A stretch of DNA of 64,000 nucleotides from Paenibacillus sp. 1781tsa1. GTDB taxonomy: Bacteria; Bacillota; Bacilli; Paenibacillales; Paenibacillaceae. The stretch lies in contig NZ_JAMYWY010000001.1 in NCBI RefSeq assembly GCF_024159265.1, forward strand, positions 1,364,001-1,428,000, written 5' to 3'. The notes below the pieces were generated by a model. It was not told the origin of the DNA, did not search any database, and saw only the letters and a list, made by a program, of their open reading frames with translations. Positions 56,523 through 64,000 of this stretch are shown here, piece by piece; position 1 is the stretch's first letter; each line of letters starts with the position of its first letter. The position numbers and the translations under genes are program-made.

Positions 56523-56652
56523 TATTTCAAGTTAAGTCTATCTGCTGACGAATTGGCTGCGGAAGAAAGGTAAGATAAAGATAGCCAAAGACGGATCGGT
56601 TGAAGGAACGTGAAAGTCTGAAACAATAAATAAACCAAGGAGAGTGACATGG

Positions 56653-57228
56653 ATGAATATCGTTATTTTGGCAGGCAGTAATCGGAATAATGCAACCAGT
56701 ACACGATTGGGAGAGTATGCGGTGGAGATTATTCGGGGTCAGGGACATCAGGCTAGCCTGTTTGATCTGTATACGTCACCGCTCCCATTCTACGCACCTG
56801 ATGAAAAGCAGGCGGATCACGAACATCTGTCAGACCTGAACACGCGAATGCTCGCGGCAGATGCGATCATCCTGTCTACACCAGAGTATCATGGCAGTAT
56901 AAGTGGTGTGCTCAAAAATGCACTGGATCACCTGAGTCAGGCTCATTTCAGCGGCAAGCCCGTCCTGTCCATCAGCTCCTCTGGGGGAGCAGTGGGGGTA
57001 AGTTCGCTTTTACAACTGCAAGCGATTGTTCGCAATCTGCATGGTATCAATGCCCAAGAGTGGATCTCCATTGGGGGTGCTCAGCGCAGACGATTCGAAG
57101 CGACCTTTGACGGATACGAAGAGTACGAAGGCAGTCAGGATATAGAGGACCGGGTGAAGCGGGTTATTGGATCGTTTTTGAATCTGGCCCAGACGTTAAC
57201 GAATGCGCGGAATGCTTCCATGAGTTAA
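56653..57228 (+). CDS. NADPH-dependent FMN reductase
   Basis: 191 residues from the ATG at 56653 (AAGGAGAG 9 bases upstream). The flavodoxin-like fold shows LAGSNRNNATSTRLGEYA (FMN phosphate loop) and TPEYHGSISGVLKNALDHLS, the family signature. It reduces FMN or azo/quinone compounds with NAD(P)H in the cytoplasm. The next gene starts 30 bp downstream, so it may be co-transcribed with the two VOC genes. Confidence 0.92.
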   Translation: MNIVILAGSNRNNATSTRLGEYAVEIIRGQGHQASLFDLYTSPLPFYAPDEKQADHEHLSDLNTRMLAADAIILSTPEYHGSISGVLKNALDHLSQAHFSGKPVLSISSSGGAVGVSSLLQLQAIVRNLHGINAQEWISIGGAQRRRFEATFDGYEEYEGSQDIEDRVKRVIGSFLNLAQTLTNARNASMS

Positions 57229-57258
57229 GAAAAAGAAAGGAAAAGAAAGAGGTTGAGC

Positions 57259-57720
57259 ATGATGATTAAAGGCATATTTGAAACACATCTAAACGTGACG
57301 GATCTGGAGAGATCCCATCATTTCTATGAAACGGTCTTGGGTTTACCCCATGCCTATGAGCAGAAAGAACGCGGAAGCTCCTTCTACTGGATAGGCGGAA
57401 AAGGCAATGCCATGTTGGGATTGTGGCAAAAGGAACCTTCCGAGGTGCAGCGTCAGCACTTTGCTTTTCATGTATCTCTCGAGGATATGAAACATGCGGT
57501 GGCTCACTTGGAGAACAAAGGGATCCAGACATACAACTTCCTGAATGATGATATCGGTGAACTGTACGTCTTTGGCTGGATGCCTGCGGTATCTGTGTAT
57601 TTTACTGATCCAGATGGTCATTCGCTTGAATTCATCGCCATGCTCCCGGATGAAGCGAAGCCTGAACTTGGCATGGTGCCATGGAGTGAGTGGGAGAAGA
57701 TACAGAGGCAAAGCGTATGA
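57259..57720 (+). CDS. VOC-family protein (glyoxalase/fosfomycin-resistance fold)
   Basis: 153 residues from the ATG at 57259 (GAAAGAGG upstream). Two beta-alpha-beta-beta-beta units with VOC motifs THLNVTDLERSHHFYETVLGLPHAYE, FHVSLEDMKHAV and SVYFTDPDGHSLEFIA; probable metal ligands His14, His74 and Glu in LEF. The FosA/YwkD-like group handles small electrophiles or antibiotics. Its stop overlaps the next gene (ATGA). Confidence 0.88.
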   Translation: MMIKGIFETHLNVTDLERSHHFYETVLGLPHAYEQKERGSSFYWIGGKGNAMLGLWQKEPSEVQRQHFAFHVSLEDMKHAVAHLENKGIQTYNFLNDDIGELYVFGWMPAVSVYFTDPDGHSLEFIAMLPDEAKPELGMVPWSEWEKIQRQSV

Positions 57721-58352
57721 TTATCGAAGAAGTACAGTTATATACAAATCGGCTGGAGGAGCTCAAGCATTTTTATAGTGGTACGTTAGGCATGGAGGTG
57801 TCCAACGCGACGGATCAGGCCTTCCGCCTGCAGGTTGGATCGACTAGGATGATATTCAAACAGTGTGAGACGGAGCATGAGCCCTTCTATCATGTGGCCT
57901 GGATGATTCCGACGAATCAATTCAAGCAAGCTAAGCGTTGGGCTACATCGCGTGTAACCTTAAGCAGGGATGAGGGTCGGGATGAGACGTACTCCACCAA
58001 TTGGGATTCCCACTCTCTCTATTTTGAAGATCCGGCAGGCAATATTATCGAGCTGATCGCTCATCATCGTATTCAGAACGAGAGCGCGCATGACTTCTCC
58101 ACTAAAGACATTGTACAGGTGTGTGAGGTTGGACTGGTGTCGGATGATGTTCTGTCTACGGTGAATGAGCTTCAGCAGATGGGACTCACGCGCTGGGGTG
58201 AGGTTAGTGAAACCTTTGCTCCTGTAGGAGATGTACACGGTTTATTTATTGTGGTGAAGAAGGAGCGGACGTGGTTTTTCTCTACACAAAAAGCACAGAT
58301 CTATCCGCTGGAAGTATCCATCCATGGCGTGGGCAAGCTTCGAATTGGCTAA
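57717..58352 (+). CDS. Two-module VOC-family protein
   Basis: 211 residues. The first VOC unit (EVQLYTNRLEELKHFYSGTLGMEVSNAT...SLYFEDPAGNIIELIAHHRI) is complete; a second unit from ~125 (IVQVCEVGLVSDDVLSTVNELQQMGLTRW) is shorter. It begins within the stop of the previous VOC gene, so the two are translationally coupled and could form one enzyme or a resistance pair. Substrate unknown. Confidence 0.85.
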   Translation: MIIEEVQLYTNRLEELKHFYSGTLGMEVSNATDQAFRLQVGSTRMIFKQCETEHEPFYHVAWMIPTNQFKQAKRWATSRVTLSRDEGRDETYSTNWDSHSLYFEDPAGNIIELIAHHRIQNESAHDFSTKDIVQVCEVGLVSDDVLSTVNELQQMGLTRWGEVSETFAPVGDVHGLFIVVKKERTWFFSTQKAQIYPLEVSIHGVGKLRIG

Positions 58353-58657
58353 ACTTTGCATTCAGGTGCAAAACGGGCATATGTCGAGCAATTCCATCAT
58401 GTTATAGAAGTAAACGCTTTATTTATTAATAAGGATATATAAGTTGAACTAAATTTACACGACGATAACGGAGAGGACAGAAAAAAACCTGCAAAAGGGA
58501 AGCTAAAAGCTTTCTGAAAGAAAGCTACTTCGTAAGCATAATCTCACATGTATCACCGGATTTTCCTTAGGCAAGGGAATCGAAAAAAATCTGAGGATAA
58601 CAGTGAGTAGGAAGGTTGTTCTGTCAGGCTTACAGATGATGAAGGGTGGTGGCAAGC
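58353..58657 (+). other. Leader region with two hairpins upstream of the unrecognised gene
   Basis: The 305-bp gap contains the stem-loops AGCTTTC-tgaaa-GAAAGCT (58508-58526) and GATTTTCCTT-aggc-AAGGGAATC (58559-58581). Neither has a T-run. They could be part of a structured 5' UTR. No known riboswitch was recognised. Confidence 0.4.
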
Positions 58658-59608
58658 TTGGATCGACGTTTGTTGGAAGAGGGACTATCGATTATCGTTT
58701 CCAGTCGGGAGCGTACAGGAGATCTATGGCACGCCCATTATGGGGCGGGTGCGATTGCGGCATATTTTTGGGTGCGGGAAAATCGTCTCACTGCCCTTGC
58801 CGCCGGCAGTGTTACCGCCGAAGCAAAAGCCATGCTTCGCCAGCATGGGATCAGCCCTGATCAGACCTCTCCGATTGGTGAAATGATGCCCAGGGAAGAT
58901 GCCGAAGCCCGTATTACGGACGCATTGGATCGAACAATTGGAGAGCTGCACTGGGTGGGACACCAGGCCATCTACGGAGCAATCAGTCTGAAAGCCATTC
59001 GCGAACTGGATGGATGGGGCACTGCGGATGAGATTGGTCGGCTGGTTGAACTGATCGATTCATTCGATCGAACCATCCCGGGAAGATCCTGGATGAATAC
59101 AACGATGAAAGAAATTCGTAGTCTGAAGCCGGAAAAAACTGATGGATTCCCCGAGATCGAGGATCCAGTTCAGTTGTCACGCCTGATTCTGGATGAACTT
59201 GGTGCGTTCCAGACCATCTATCATGCGGAAGCGCATCATGACCTGATTGGTCATATGTTGACCTATGGACATGCGCTTAACATATTATATGAACTGGGTT
59301 ATCCGGCATTATTCTACAAAGGCATTCCGCCTTTCCTTACCATGGTGAAGGCATTACGCTTAAGCCGAGATGTGGATATTGAACAGGCGATGCCGACATT
59401 GCAATCACCCGTAGATCTGCTGCCACTAGAACGGGCGGAACGATCGGTTGCGCTCCCTCATGAACTGGAATACTGGCTCACCGATAGACGTTCGCGTGAC
59501 TGGTACGGAGGTCATGTATTCAAATTCCCGTTCAGCTTCTATCATCATGCCAAGAACGGGGAGCCCGTACCGGAAACATGGGAGAACTTTCGTTATATCA
59601 TCGCGTGA
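58658..59608 (+). CDS. Unrecognised cytoplasmic protein (316 aa)
   Basis: Start set at the TTG 58658 because AAGGGTGG lies 8 bases upstream; a GTG at 58646 is also possible. The protein is soluble and all-helical in look, with several conserved-looking His and Trp (DLWHAHYGAGAIAAYFWV, ELHWVGHQAIYGAIS, FQTIYHAEAHHDLIGHMLTYGHALNILYELGYPALFYKG, DWYGGHVFKFPFSFYHHAKNG). The clustered His residues could bind metal or haem, which is only a suggestion. I do not recognise a family. It is followed by a strong terminator. Confidence 0.7.
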   Translation: MDRRLLEEGLSIIVSSRERTGDLWHAHYGAGAIAAYFWVRENRLTALAAGSVTAEAKAMLRQHGISPDQTSPIGEMMPREDAEARITDALDRTIGELHWVGHQAIYGAISLKAIRELDGWGTADEIGRLVELIDSFDRTIPGRSWMNTTMKEIRSLKPEKTDGFPEIEDPVQLSRLILDELGAFQTIYHAEAHHDLIGHMLTYGHALNILYELGYPALFYKGIPPFLTMVKALRLSRDVDIEQAMPTLQSPVDLLPLERAERSVALPHELEYWLTDRRSRDWYGGHVFKFPFSFYHHAKNGEPVPETWENFRYIIA

Positions 59609-59627
59609 GATAAAACATACATTTCAG

Positions 59628-59657
59628 AAGGGGTGTCCGTCATGACGGACACCCCTT
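59628..59657. terminator. Perfect 30-bp palindromic terminator
   Basis: AAGGGGTGTCCGTCA and its complement TGACGGACACCCCTT join without a spare base; it lies between convergent genes. Confidence 0.85.
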
Positions 59658-59703
59658 GTAGGCATTATTCTGGTCTACCGAATTGTGGTCATCCTGTACC
59701 TTT

Positions 59704-60186
59704 CTAACGGGGCCAAATTTCAAGGATAAAAAGGATCAGCATGACTCTGGACACCAGCATGTATGGTGACTTTCGTACGGGCTGACGAGCCGTCCATATT
59801 CCCCAGGAACTCATAAGTGCAATACTCCCCCAGAAAATCCATAAGGAGATGCCTTCGGGCGTAAATAGAAAGGACAGCTTGGGCAGTCCTCTGTTGCCAA
59901 CCCCAAGAAGAACAGTGGTCATATAGACGAGGGCAAGGAAAAACAACTCGAAGAGCAGGGTTTGCAGCCAGAAATAATAGATGTTGAACACTCGTAGCAT
60001 GATGACTGTGATCAGGATAAACAGGATACCAACGGATAAGAATGTTGCCGCGGTCCATCCAATGAGAGATGTTGTTACAACATCTGTTTCCTGATATAAG
60101 ATGTACATCGCCAATGCATACATAGCAGGGCCCGCCATATAACTGGTGACAGCAATCCAAAGATAGAAGAAATACCTTTTCTTCAT
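59704..60186 (-). CDS. Four-TM membrane protein, unknown
   Basis: 160 residues from the ATG at 60186 (AAAGGATGG 8 bases upstream; the ATG at 60198 sits too close to the site). Four to five hydrophobic segments (FFYLWIAVTSYMAGPAMYALAMYIL, IGWTAATFLSVGILFILITVIML, WLQTLLFELFFLALVYMTTVLL, ISLWIFWGSIALMSSWGIW, VSRVMLILFILEI). No family recognised. It stands alone, convergent with the previous gene. Confidence 0.7.
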   Translation of the reverse strand: MKKRYFFYLWIAVTSYMAGPAMYALAMYILYQETDVVTTSLIGWTAATFLSVGILFILITVIMLRVFNIYYFWLQTLLFELFFLALVYMTTVLLGVGNRGLPKLSFLFTPEGISLWIFWGSIALMSSWGIWTARQPVRKSPYMLVSRVMLILFILEIWPR

Positions 60187-60340
60187 GGTCGTATCCATCC
60201 TTTATTGTTCGTAGGATTTGAAAGCTACTTATGTCATATAAACATCATCAGGATGGGTTTGGTTGGATTATCGATAGGAGTTTCTCTCGAAAAATCTGCA
60301 TTTAACCGCCATAGAGACGACTACATTCAGGCGTAATTCA

Positions 60341-60479
60341 TCCCGAATACCATCAGCATAAGTGGGCAAAGGCGGTAAGATGGTATTATCGGATCAGCCG
60401 CAAGGCAGACAACACTGACAGCTCATACGCTAAAGTACAGACCGGCCATGGGGACGGTTTTTTAATTCGGTGATTGCAT
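60341..60479 (+). ncRNA. Homologous leader element E1 upstream of the DUF4127 gene
   Basis: This ~140-nt stretch matches 62911-63049 over its length (shared blocks ACCATC, GTAAGAT.GTATTATCG, GCAAGG, CATACGCTAA.GTACAGACCGGCC, CGGTGA). AATACCATC (60346-60354) pairs perfectly with GATGGTATT (60379-60387). It ends in a hairpin ACCGGCC-atgg-GGACGGT with T6 (60441-60463), 70 bp before the DUF4127 start. It looks like a terminator-ended leader or a small RNA. No known riboswitch class was recognised. The rest of the gap 60187-60531 shows nothing. Confidence 0.6.
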
Positions 60480-60531
60480 CCTTGCCCTGATCGGGTAATA
60501 AGACTAAATAGATAACAGGAGGCTACGTGAT

Positions 60532-62382
60532 ATGAAAACAGTATTGTATGTTCCACTGGATGATCGTCCAGCGAATCTGGATGATGTGATTGTGCAAGGG
60601 AAAGCAGCCGGTATCCATATCGTTACACCGAACCTGAGTGATCTTAAGAATCGTCTGGACTCGGAGAAAACCGTAGATGGCACAACGCTGCTCGGCACCT
60701 CCACGCCGGTGTATGGCAAACCGTCCAATATTTATGACTTTATTCTGAAACATGCTGCCAAAGTTGATGGATTCATTATCTCATCTGATATGCTCGCCTA
60801 TGGCGGTCTGATTGGCAGTCGTCAGCTTCGCGAGGATGGGGGAGGTTCCTATCCAGAGTACGATGAGGAAACCACGCGTTTGCTGGATGTGATCCGCGTG
60901 ATCAAGCAGAAATATCCACGCAAACCTGTATTCGTAATGGATACCATCATGCGTTTGGCTACAACTTCGTTTGCAGATGGCTTGGCGCTGGATGCATATA
61001 ATGAGTCCCGTGCGTTGATGCAGCAACCGCGTCAGGCGTACACTGATTTTGAGGATATCATTCAAGGTTATAACCTTTCTCCGGATGGAGTGGAGTATGG
61101 GACAACAACCTATTTTGATAAAGAACAGTATTACAATACAAGACAGCATAAATTCAAAACAAATCTGTACATTTTAGATCAACTGGCCCGCACAGGTTAT
61201 ATCGATTTCCTCGCCGTTGGTGTCGACGATGCCAACACGCAGGGTGTTCAGATTAATGAAATTAACTATGTGGAAGCGCGGATCAATGAATGGCTGGGTG
61301 GAACCAATGGACAAAATCCGGATCGTGCCATCATTCTGCCGGATGCGGATGGTCTGGGACACGCTTTGGTTGCTCGCATGGCTAACCAGCTATTCCGAGG
61401 CGGGGCGAAGACACGTTACGCAGTAAAATATTTTGGACCTCACGGAAATACCATCATTAACACGTATGAATACATGGATGTACACGAGAATGTGGTTCGT
61501 CACGTGGATATTGTGGGCGGTGTGCTTGTGGCCGATTCGGCATATCCTGAACCGGAGGTGGTGCCGAATCCGATGGCTAGTGTGGAAAATGAACAGCTGG
61601 TGGCTGTAACAGCCGAGCAAGTTGTTCCATTTGACATGGCCTCCGAACTGGACCGTATGACGAAGGGTCACCCAGGAAATTCCGGAGAGAATACAGGCAT
61701 CGACATCGAGATTATTGCGATTACCGCTCTGGATCAGGTGCAGGCTGCGTTGGAGCAGTTGACGCTGAATGGGGAGCAAGGTCTGCCTACGATATTGATT
61801 GATTTTGTGGGGAAAGGACCAGCCAATGTCGATGTGGCTGAAGCGTTGCTGAGCAGTCCATATACCGGACGGGTGCTGGGTTACAGTGCGTGGAATACAC
61901 CGGGCAACAAGATCGGTATTGCTGTTGGCATGGGGCAGTCCAGGTTCGCGTTAATTACAACAGAGAAGCATGAGCACAAATTGCGAGAAGCGATGAACGC
62001 GCATGGCTCACTGTTGTTTAAGCGTTTCCTGAAGGATTATTACTACAAAGCGGTAGCGATTGCAGAGATCCGCACATATTCCCGAGCCCATGCGTTGTAT
62101 ACCAACGTGGCTACCCTTTCGGATCAGAATATGTTGCTGTTCAACTCGGAGGAAGACTATGCCCATCTGCAAACATTGCTCCGTGATCTGATGCAGACGT
62201 ATACCACGGCGCTTGCGAATAAAACAGCCTTCCAGACAGGCAATGTGGCGATTAAACAGATCTGTGAGGACGAATTGTCTTATGCGACGTATGCTAGTGC
62301 ACTGTTGGAATATGCGAATCCCGATTTCATCTGGGGCCGTGCGTTTGAGATTACGTTGAACCCGAAAGTTACGCTGAACTAA
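60532..62382 (+). CDS. DUF4127-family protein
   Basis: 616 residues, no signal peptide. It begins MKTVLYVPLDDRPAN and has family blocks such as TPVYGKPSNIYDFILKHAAKVDGFIISSDMLAYGGLIGSR, KPVFVMDTIMRLATT, LAVGVDDANTQGVQINEI and LPDADGLGHALVARM. The Asp-rich conserved motifs (LDDR, DMLAYGG, DDAN, DADG) suggest an enzyme with a metal or phosphate site. The function of the DUF is unknown. CAGGAGG lies 11 bases before the ATG. It is preceded by leader element E1. Confidence 0.88.
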   Translation: MKTVLYVPLDDRPANLDDVIVQGKAAGIHIVTPNLSDLKNRLDSEKTVDGTTLLGTSTPVYGKPSNIYDFILKHAAKVDGFIISSDMLAYGGLIGSRQLREDGGGSYPEYDEETTRLLDVIRVIKQKYPRKPVFVMDTIMRLATTSFADGLALDAYNESRALMQQPRQAYTDFEDIIQGYNLSPDGVEYGTTTYFDKEQYYNTRQHKFKTNLYILDQLARTGYIDFLAVGVDDANTQGVQINEINYVEARINEWLGGTNGQNPDRAIILPDADGLGHALVARMANQLFRGGAKTRYAVKYFGPHGNTIINTYEYMDVHENVVRHVDIVGGVLVADSAYPEPEVVPNPMASVENEQLVAVTAEQVVPFDMASELDRMTKGHPGNSGENTGIDIEIIAITALDQVQAALEQLTLNGEQGLPTILIDFVGKGPANVDVAEALLSSPYTGRVLGYSAWNTPGNKIGIAVGMGQSRFALITTEKHEHKLREAMNAHGSLLFKRFLKDYYYKAVAIAEIRTYSRAHALYTNVATLSDQNMLLFNSEEDYAHLQTLLRDLMQTYTTALANKTAFQTGNVAIKQICEDELSYATYASALLEYANPDFIWGRAFEITLNPKVTLN

Positions 62383-62386
62383 ACTG

Positions 62387-62731
62387 TTACCTCACCATGG
62401 GCTCCTCGTGTTTAGGGTGATCACTGGTATGACTGTACTGATTAATCTCGCCACTGTTAAAAATGATATATTGATACTTCGCTTCGAGTTCATCCGCGAA
62501 TGTTACTGAGGCACCATAAGGTGCTTCAGAACTTTTTGAGGAGTAAGTACCTTGTACTTCGATAAGCTGTTCGGGTGAGTAACCTTTCTGTTCAATCAGG
62601 TAAGTGGTTACCTGTTGTTCAGCATCATTTTTCTTGAGCGGATTACCAAGCAGTCCGAAGTAAGCCCAACAGGATATCCCGAGTATAAATGCTAAGATGA
62701 CAAGTGAAGTGAGCTTGAATGTTTTACTCAT
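62387..62731 (-). CDS. DUF3139-family membrane-anchored protein
   Basis: 114 residues: one N-terminal TM or signal anchor (LTSLVILAFILGISCWAYFGLL) and an external domain with NDAEQQVTTYLIEQKGYSPEQLIEVQGTYSSK...YGASVTFADELEAKYQYIIF, matching small DUF3139 proteins. Function unknown. The start has AGAAGGAGAA 6 bases upstream. It is convergent with the DUF4127 gene, 4 bp apart. Confidence 0.8.
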   Translation of the reverse strand: MSKTFKLTSLVILAFILGISCWAYFGLLGNPLKKNDAEQQVTTYLIEQKGYSPEQLIEVQGTYSSKSSEAPYGASVTFADELEAKYQYIIFNSGEINQYSHTSDHPKHEEPMVR

Positions 62732-62910
62732 AGGTATTTCTCCTTCTTTTACGTAAGCGACTATGAATTTGATAATAAAATATTAATATATTTGGATAAA
62801 TTTATCAATTCATTGATCTTGGTTTTAATGCTTACTTAGGTATCCTTTTAAGGATGATTCCAGAATCGTCTTTTTTCCACCCGAACGACTCCCTTAATCG
62901 CACCGAAGTC

Positions 62911-63049
62911 GTACGGAACACCATCCGCGCTAGGGATGAAAGGGTGTAAGATTGTATTATCGAATCAATAGCAAGGGACACACCGAAAGCACATACGCTA
63001 ATGTACAGACCGGCCAGGTGGCCGGTCTTTTTGATGCGGTGAATTAGTC
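62911..63049 (+). ncRNA. Homologous leader element E2 upstream of the phage-type gene
   Basis: Second copy of the element at 60341-60479, aligned over ~140 nt. It ends in the perfect terminator AGACCGGCC-aggt-GGCCGGTCT with T5 (63007-63032), 130 bp before the downstream gene. The outer pairing AACACCATC/GATTGTATT keeps 7 of 9 pairs. The rest of the gap 62732-63163 is AT-rich and shows nothing else. Confidence 0.6.
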
Positions 63050-63163
63050 CCGGTACTGGTTCGATCGGAATACAGACTCTGAGTTCAAAGGGGGAGTCTA
63101 CTGCTACTGCATTGTCGCTGCACGGTGTGGGCAGATCTCAAACTTGCAGCCAAAGGGGGCGAA

Positions 63164-64000
63164 ATGAATGTGTCTATGAACAATGAGATTAGCACGATCA
63201 TGAGCACCGGTAAAATGAGTACGCTCATTAAAAAAACGCTAAAACAGAAGCTCGCGGTCCTTGTTCCAGAGTGGGACGGTCGTGTGCTGGATGTACCAGC
63301 GTCAGGCGAAGTGTTGGCCGGGCCTTGTGCCGTGGTTGCGTTTGCCGAAGAGGTGCCGAAGTCTGCCTGGGCGGGATATCGACGGATTATTAAAATCTCA
63401 CCATACGCTCGTCCGGAAGATGGTGGTGCTGAACAAGTGGAAGCTTGGTCAGCCCTTCTAATCAATGGGTTGCACCAGGTAAGGCTGGTGGATGAAGCAG
63501 GTGTGGCATTCACATGTATCTATCTGGGTTCTTCAGATAGTGATCGGGTGGATGCCGGGTCTGGCATGATTACGCGCAGTCTGCGGTTTGGGGTGTATAT
63601 TCCCGAAGACTCAGATCCTTCTCTCACTGAAACAGGAGATGGATGGTTAGCTGCGCTTCAAAACTGGACACAGCAGGAAATTGGCTCGGACTGGTCGGTA
63701 TATGGGGATGTCTGGCCCGGTGGATACGATACGCCGTCTGTATTATGGCGATTGGCCGGATGCAGCACGTCTGTGGCGGGCACTTCGGCATTGGAGGTTC
63801 GACAACAGTGGATTGGGCATGTGCTCACCGATCATTCGGTACTAACACGCCAGACCGTTACCCGGTTGGTAGAGCAACTTGCAGTGCAATCTCGTCTTGC
63901 CATCACTGAAACGGGTGGCGAAGAGTACGAAGGTAAAACACGGTATGTGACGGTGGATGAGGTCACCGCAGATCTGCAGGCGGATGCGTACCTGAATGGT
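63164..64000 (+). CDS. Phage-tail-type protein with apparent internal duplication (truncated by window end)
   Basis: The frame is open from 63083 and runs past the window end (279 codons from the ATG at 63164; AAAGGGGG ends 4 bases upstream, so a GTG at 63170 is an alternative start). An N-terminal half (LKQKLAVLVPEWDGRVLDVPASGEVLAGPCAVVAFAE...RSLRFGVYIP) and a second half (ALQNWTQQEIGSDWSVYGDVWPGGYDTPSVLWRLAG...TVTRLVEQLA...LQADAYLNG) have parallel layout and resemble phage tail-terminator or minor-tail proteins, suggesting a tandem duplication. It may open a phage or tailocin cluster to the right. Family assignment is tentative. Confidence 0.5.
   Translation, partial: MNVSMNNEISTIMSTGKMSTLIKKTLKQKLAVLVPEWDGRVLDVPASGEVLAGPCAVVAFAEEVPKSAWAGYRRIIKISPYARPEDGGAEQVEAWSALLINGLHQVRLVDEAGVAFTCIYLGSSDSDRVDAGSGMITRSLRFGVYIPEDSDPSLTETGDGWLAALQNWTQQEIGSDWSVYGDVWPGGYDTPSVLWRLAGCSTSVAGTSALEVRQQWIGHVLTDHSVLTRQTVTRLVEQLAVQSRLAITETGGEEYEGKTRYVTVDEVTADLQADAYLNG

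Noticed and set aside
58420..58433. cre site near AGTAAACGCTTTAT
   Set aside because: Three mismatches to the consensus and no sugar gene downstream.
58480..58600. Cyclic-di-GMP riboswitch upstream of the unrecognised gene
   Set aside because: Some words look similar (AACCTGCAAAAGGG), but the conserved GACGCAAAGCC core and the tetraloop receptor are absent.
59720..60160. 146-codon minus-strand frame overlapping the four-TM protein gene
   Set aside because: Shifted frame inside a gene with clear membrane segments; codon pattern and ribosome site favour the other frame.
60341..60479. Known riboswitch (purine, c-di-GMP, THF, fluoride, ydaO) for the E1/E2 leader
   Set aside because: None of the conserved cores of these classes could be found, so it is reported as uncharacterised.

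Overview
The window looks like the chromosome of a Paenibacillus-type Firmicute. Grounds: strong AGGAGG-type ribosome sites, frequent GTG/TTG starts, a proline T-box, a queuosine operon with a preQ1-type leader, large AraC-type membrane sensors next to lipoprotein/permease sugar transporters that carry no ATPase gene of their own, an SLH-domain protein, and many glycoside hydrolases (GH51, GH43, GH29, GH18). No rRNA, tRNA, CRISPR array, complete insertion sequence or integrase was seen.

Layout. 1-2.4 kb: the end of a GH51 arabinofuranosidase, a repeat-rich gap, then a divergent metallo-hydrolase / Lrp-type regulator pair. 2.4-8 kb: a PH-like membrane protein, a heterodimeric ABC exporter (two overlapping genes) and a secreted SLH protein. 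8.6-18.5 kb: an eight-feature carbohydrate locus (promoter and cre-like site, two permeases, lipoprotein binding protein, GH29 fucosidase, CBM9-like protein, transglutaminase-fold protein, GH18) followed by its probable AraC-type membrane sensor on the other strand. The four enzymes and accessory proteins lack signal peptides, so the locus looks built to import a fucosylated oligosaccharide or glycopeptide and dismantle it inside the cell. 21-24 kb: a GH43 and a divergent AraC regulator. 24-26 kb: YdeI-like, DinB-like and WYL-regulator genes. 26.3-35.8 kb: an arabinan locus (unusual ArsR-HTH regulator, secreted GH43 arabinanase, ABC importer, lipoprotein GH43, intracellular GH43) interrupted by a 1.25-kb tandem array of 362-bp units.

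36-49 kb: EcsC-like and prolyl-tRNA deacylase genes, a fosmidomycin-resistance-type MFS gene, queF/queE/queD/queC behind a preQ1-like leader, AIM24 and a coiled-coil membrane protein, a WYL regulator, a DnaQ-like exonuclease and proS behind a T-box. 50-64 kb: a secreted 5'-nucleotidase with LysM, a small ImmR/ImmA/ArpU island of phage or ICE ancestry, a LiaSR/NarL-type two-component system, FMN reductase and two VOC genes, an unrecognised conserved-looking protein, a DUF4127 protein, a DUF3139 protein, and, running off the end, what looks like the first gene of a phage-tail-type cluster.

The least explained structures are non-coding: (1) two copies of a 193-bp intergenic palindromic element with four 23-bp boxes at exactly the same offsets (0, 50, 120, 170); (2) the 362-bp tandem array inside the arabinan locus, rich in hairpins; (3) a pair of homologous ~140-nt leaders ending in terminators upstream of the DUF4127 gene and the phage-type gene; and (4) a preQ1-I-like aptamer apparently split by two hairpins.
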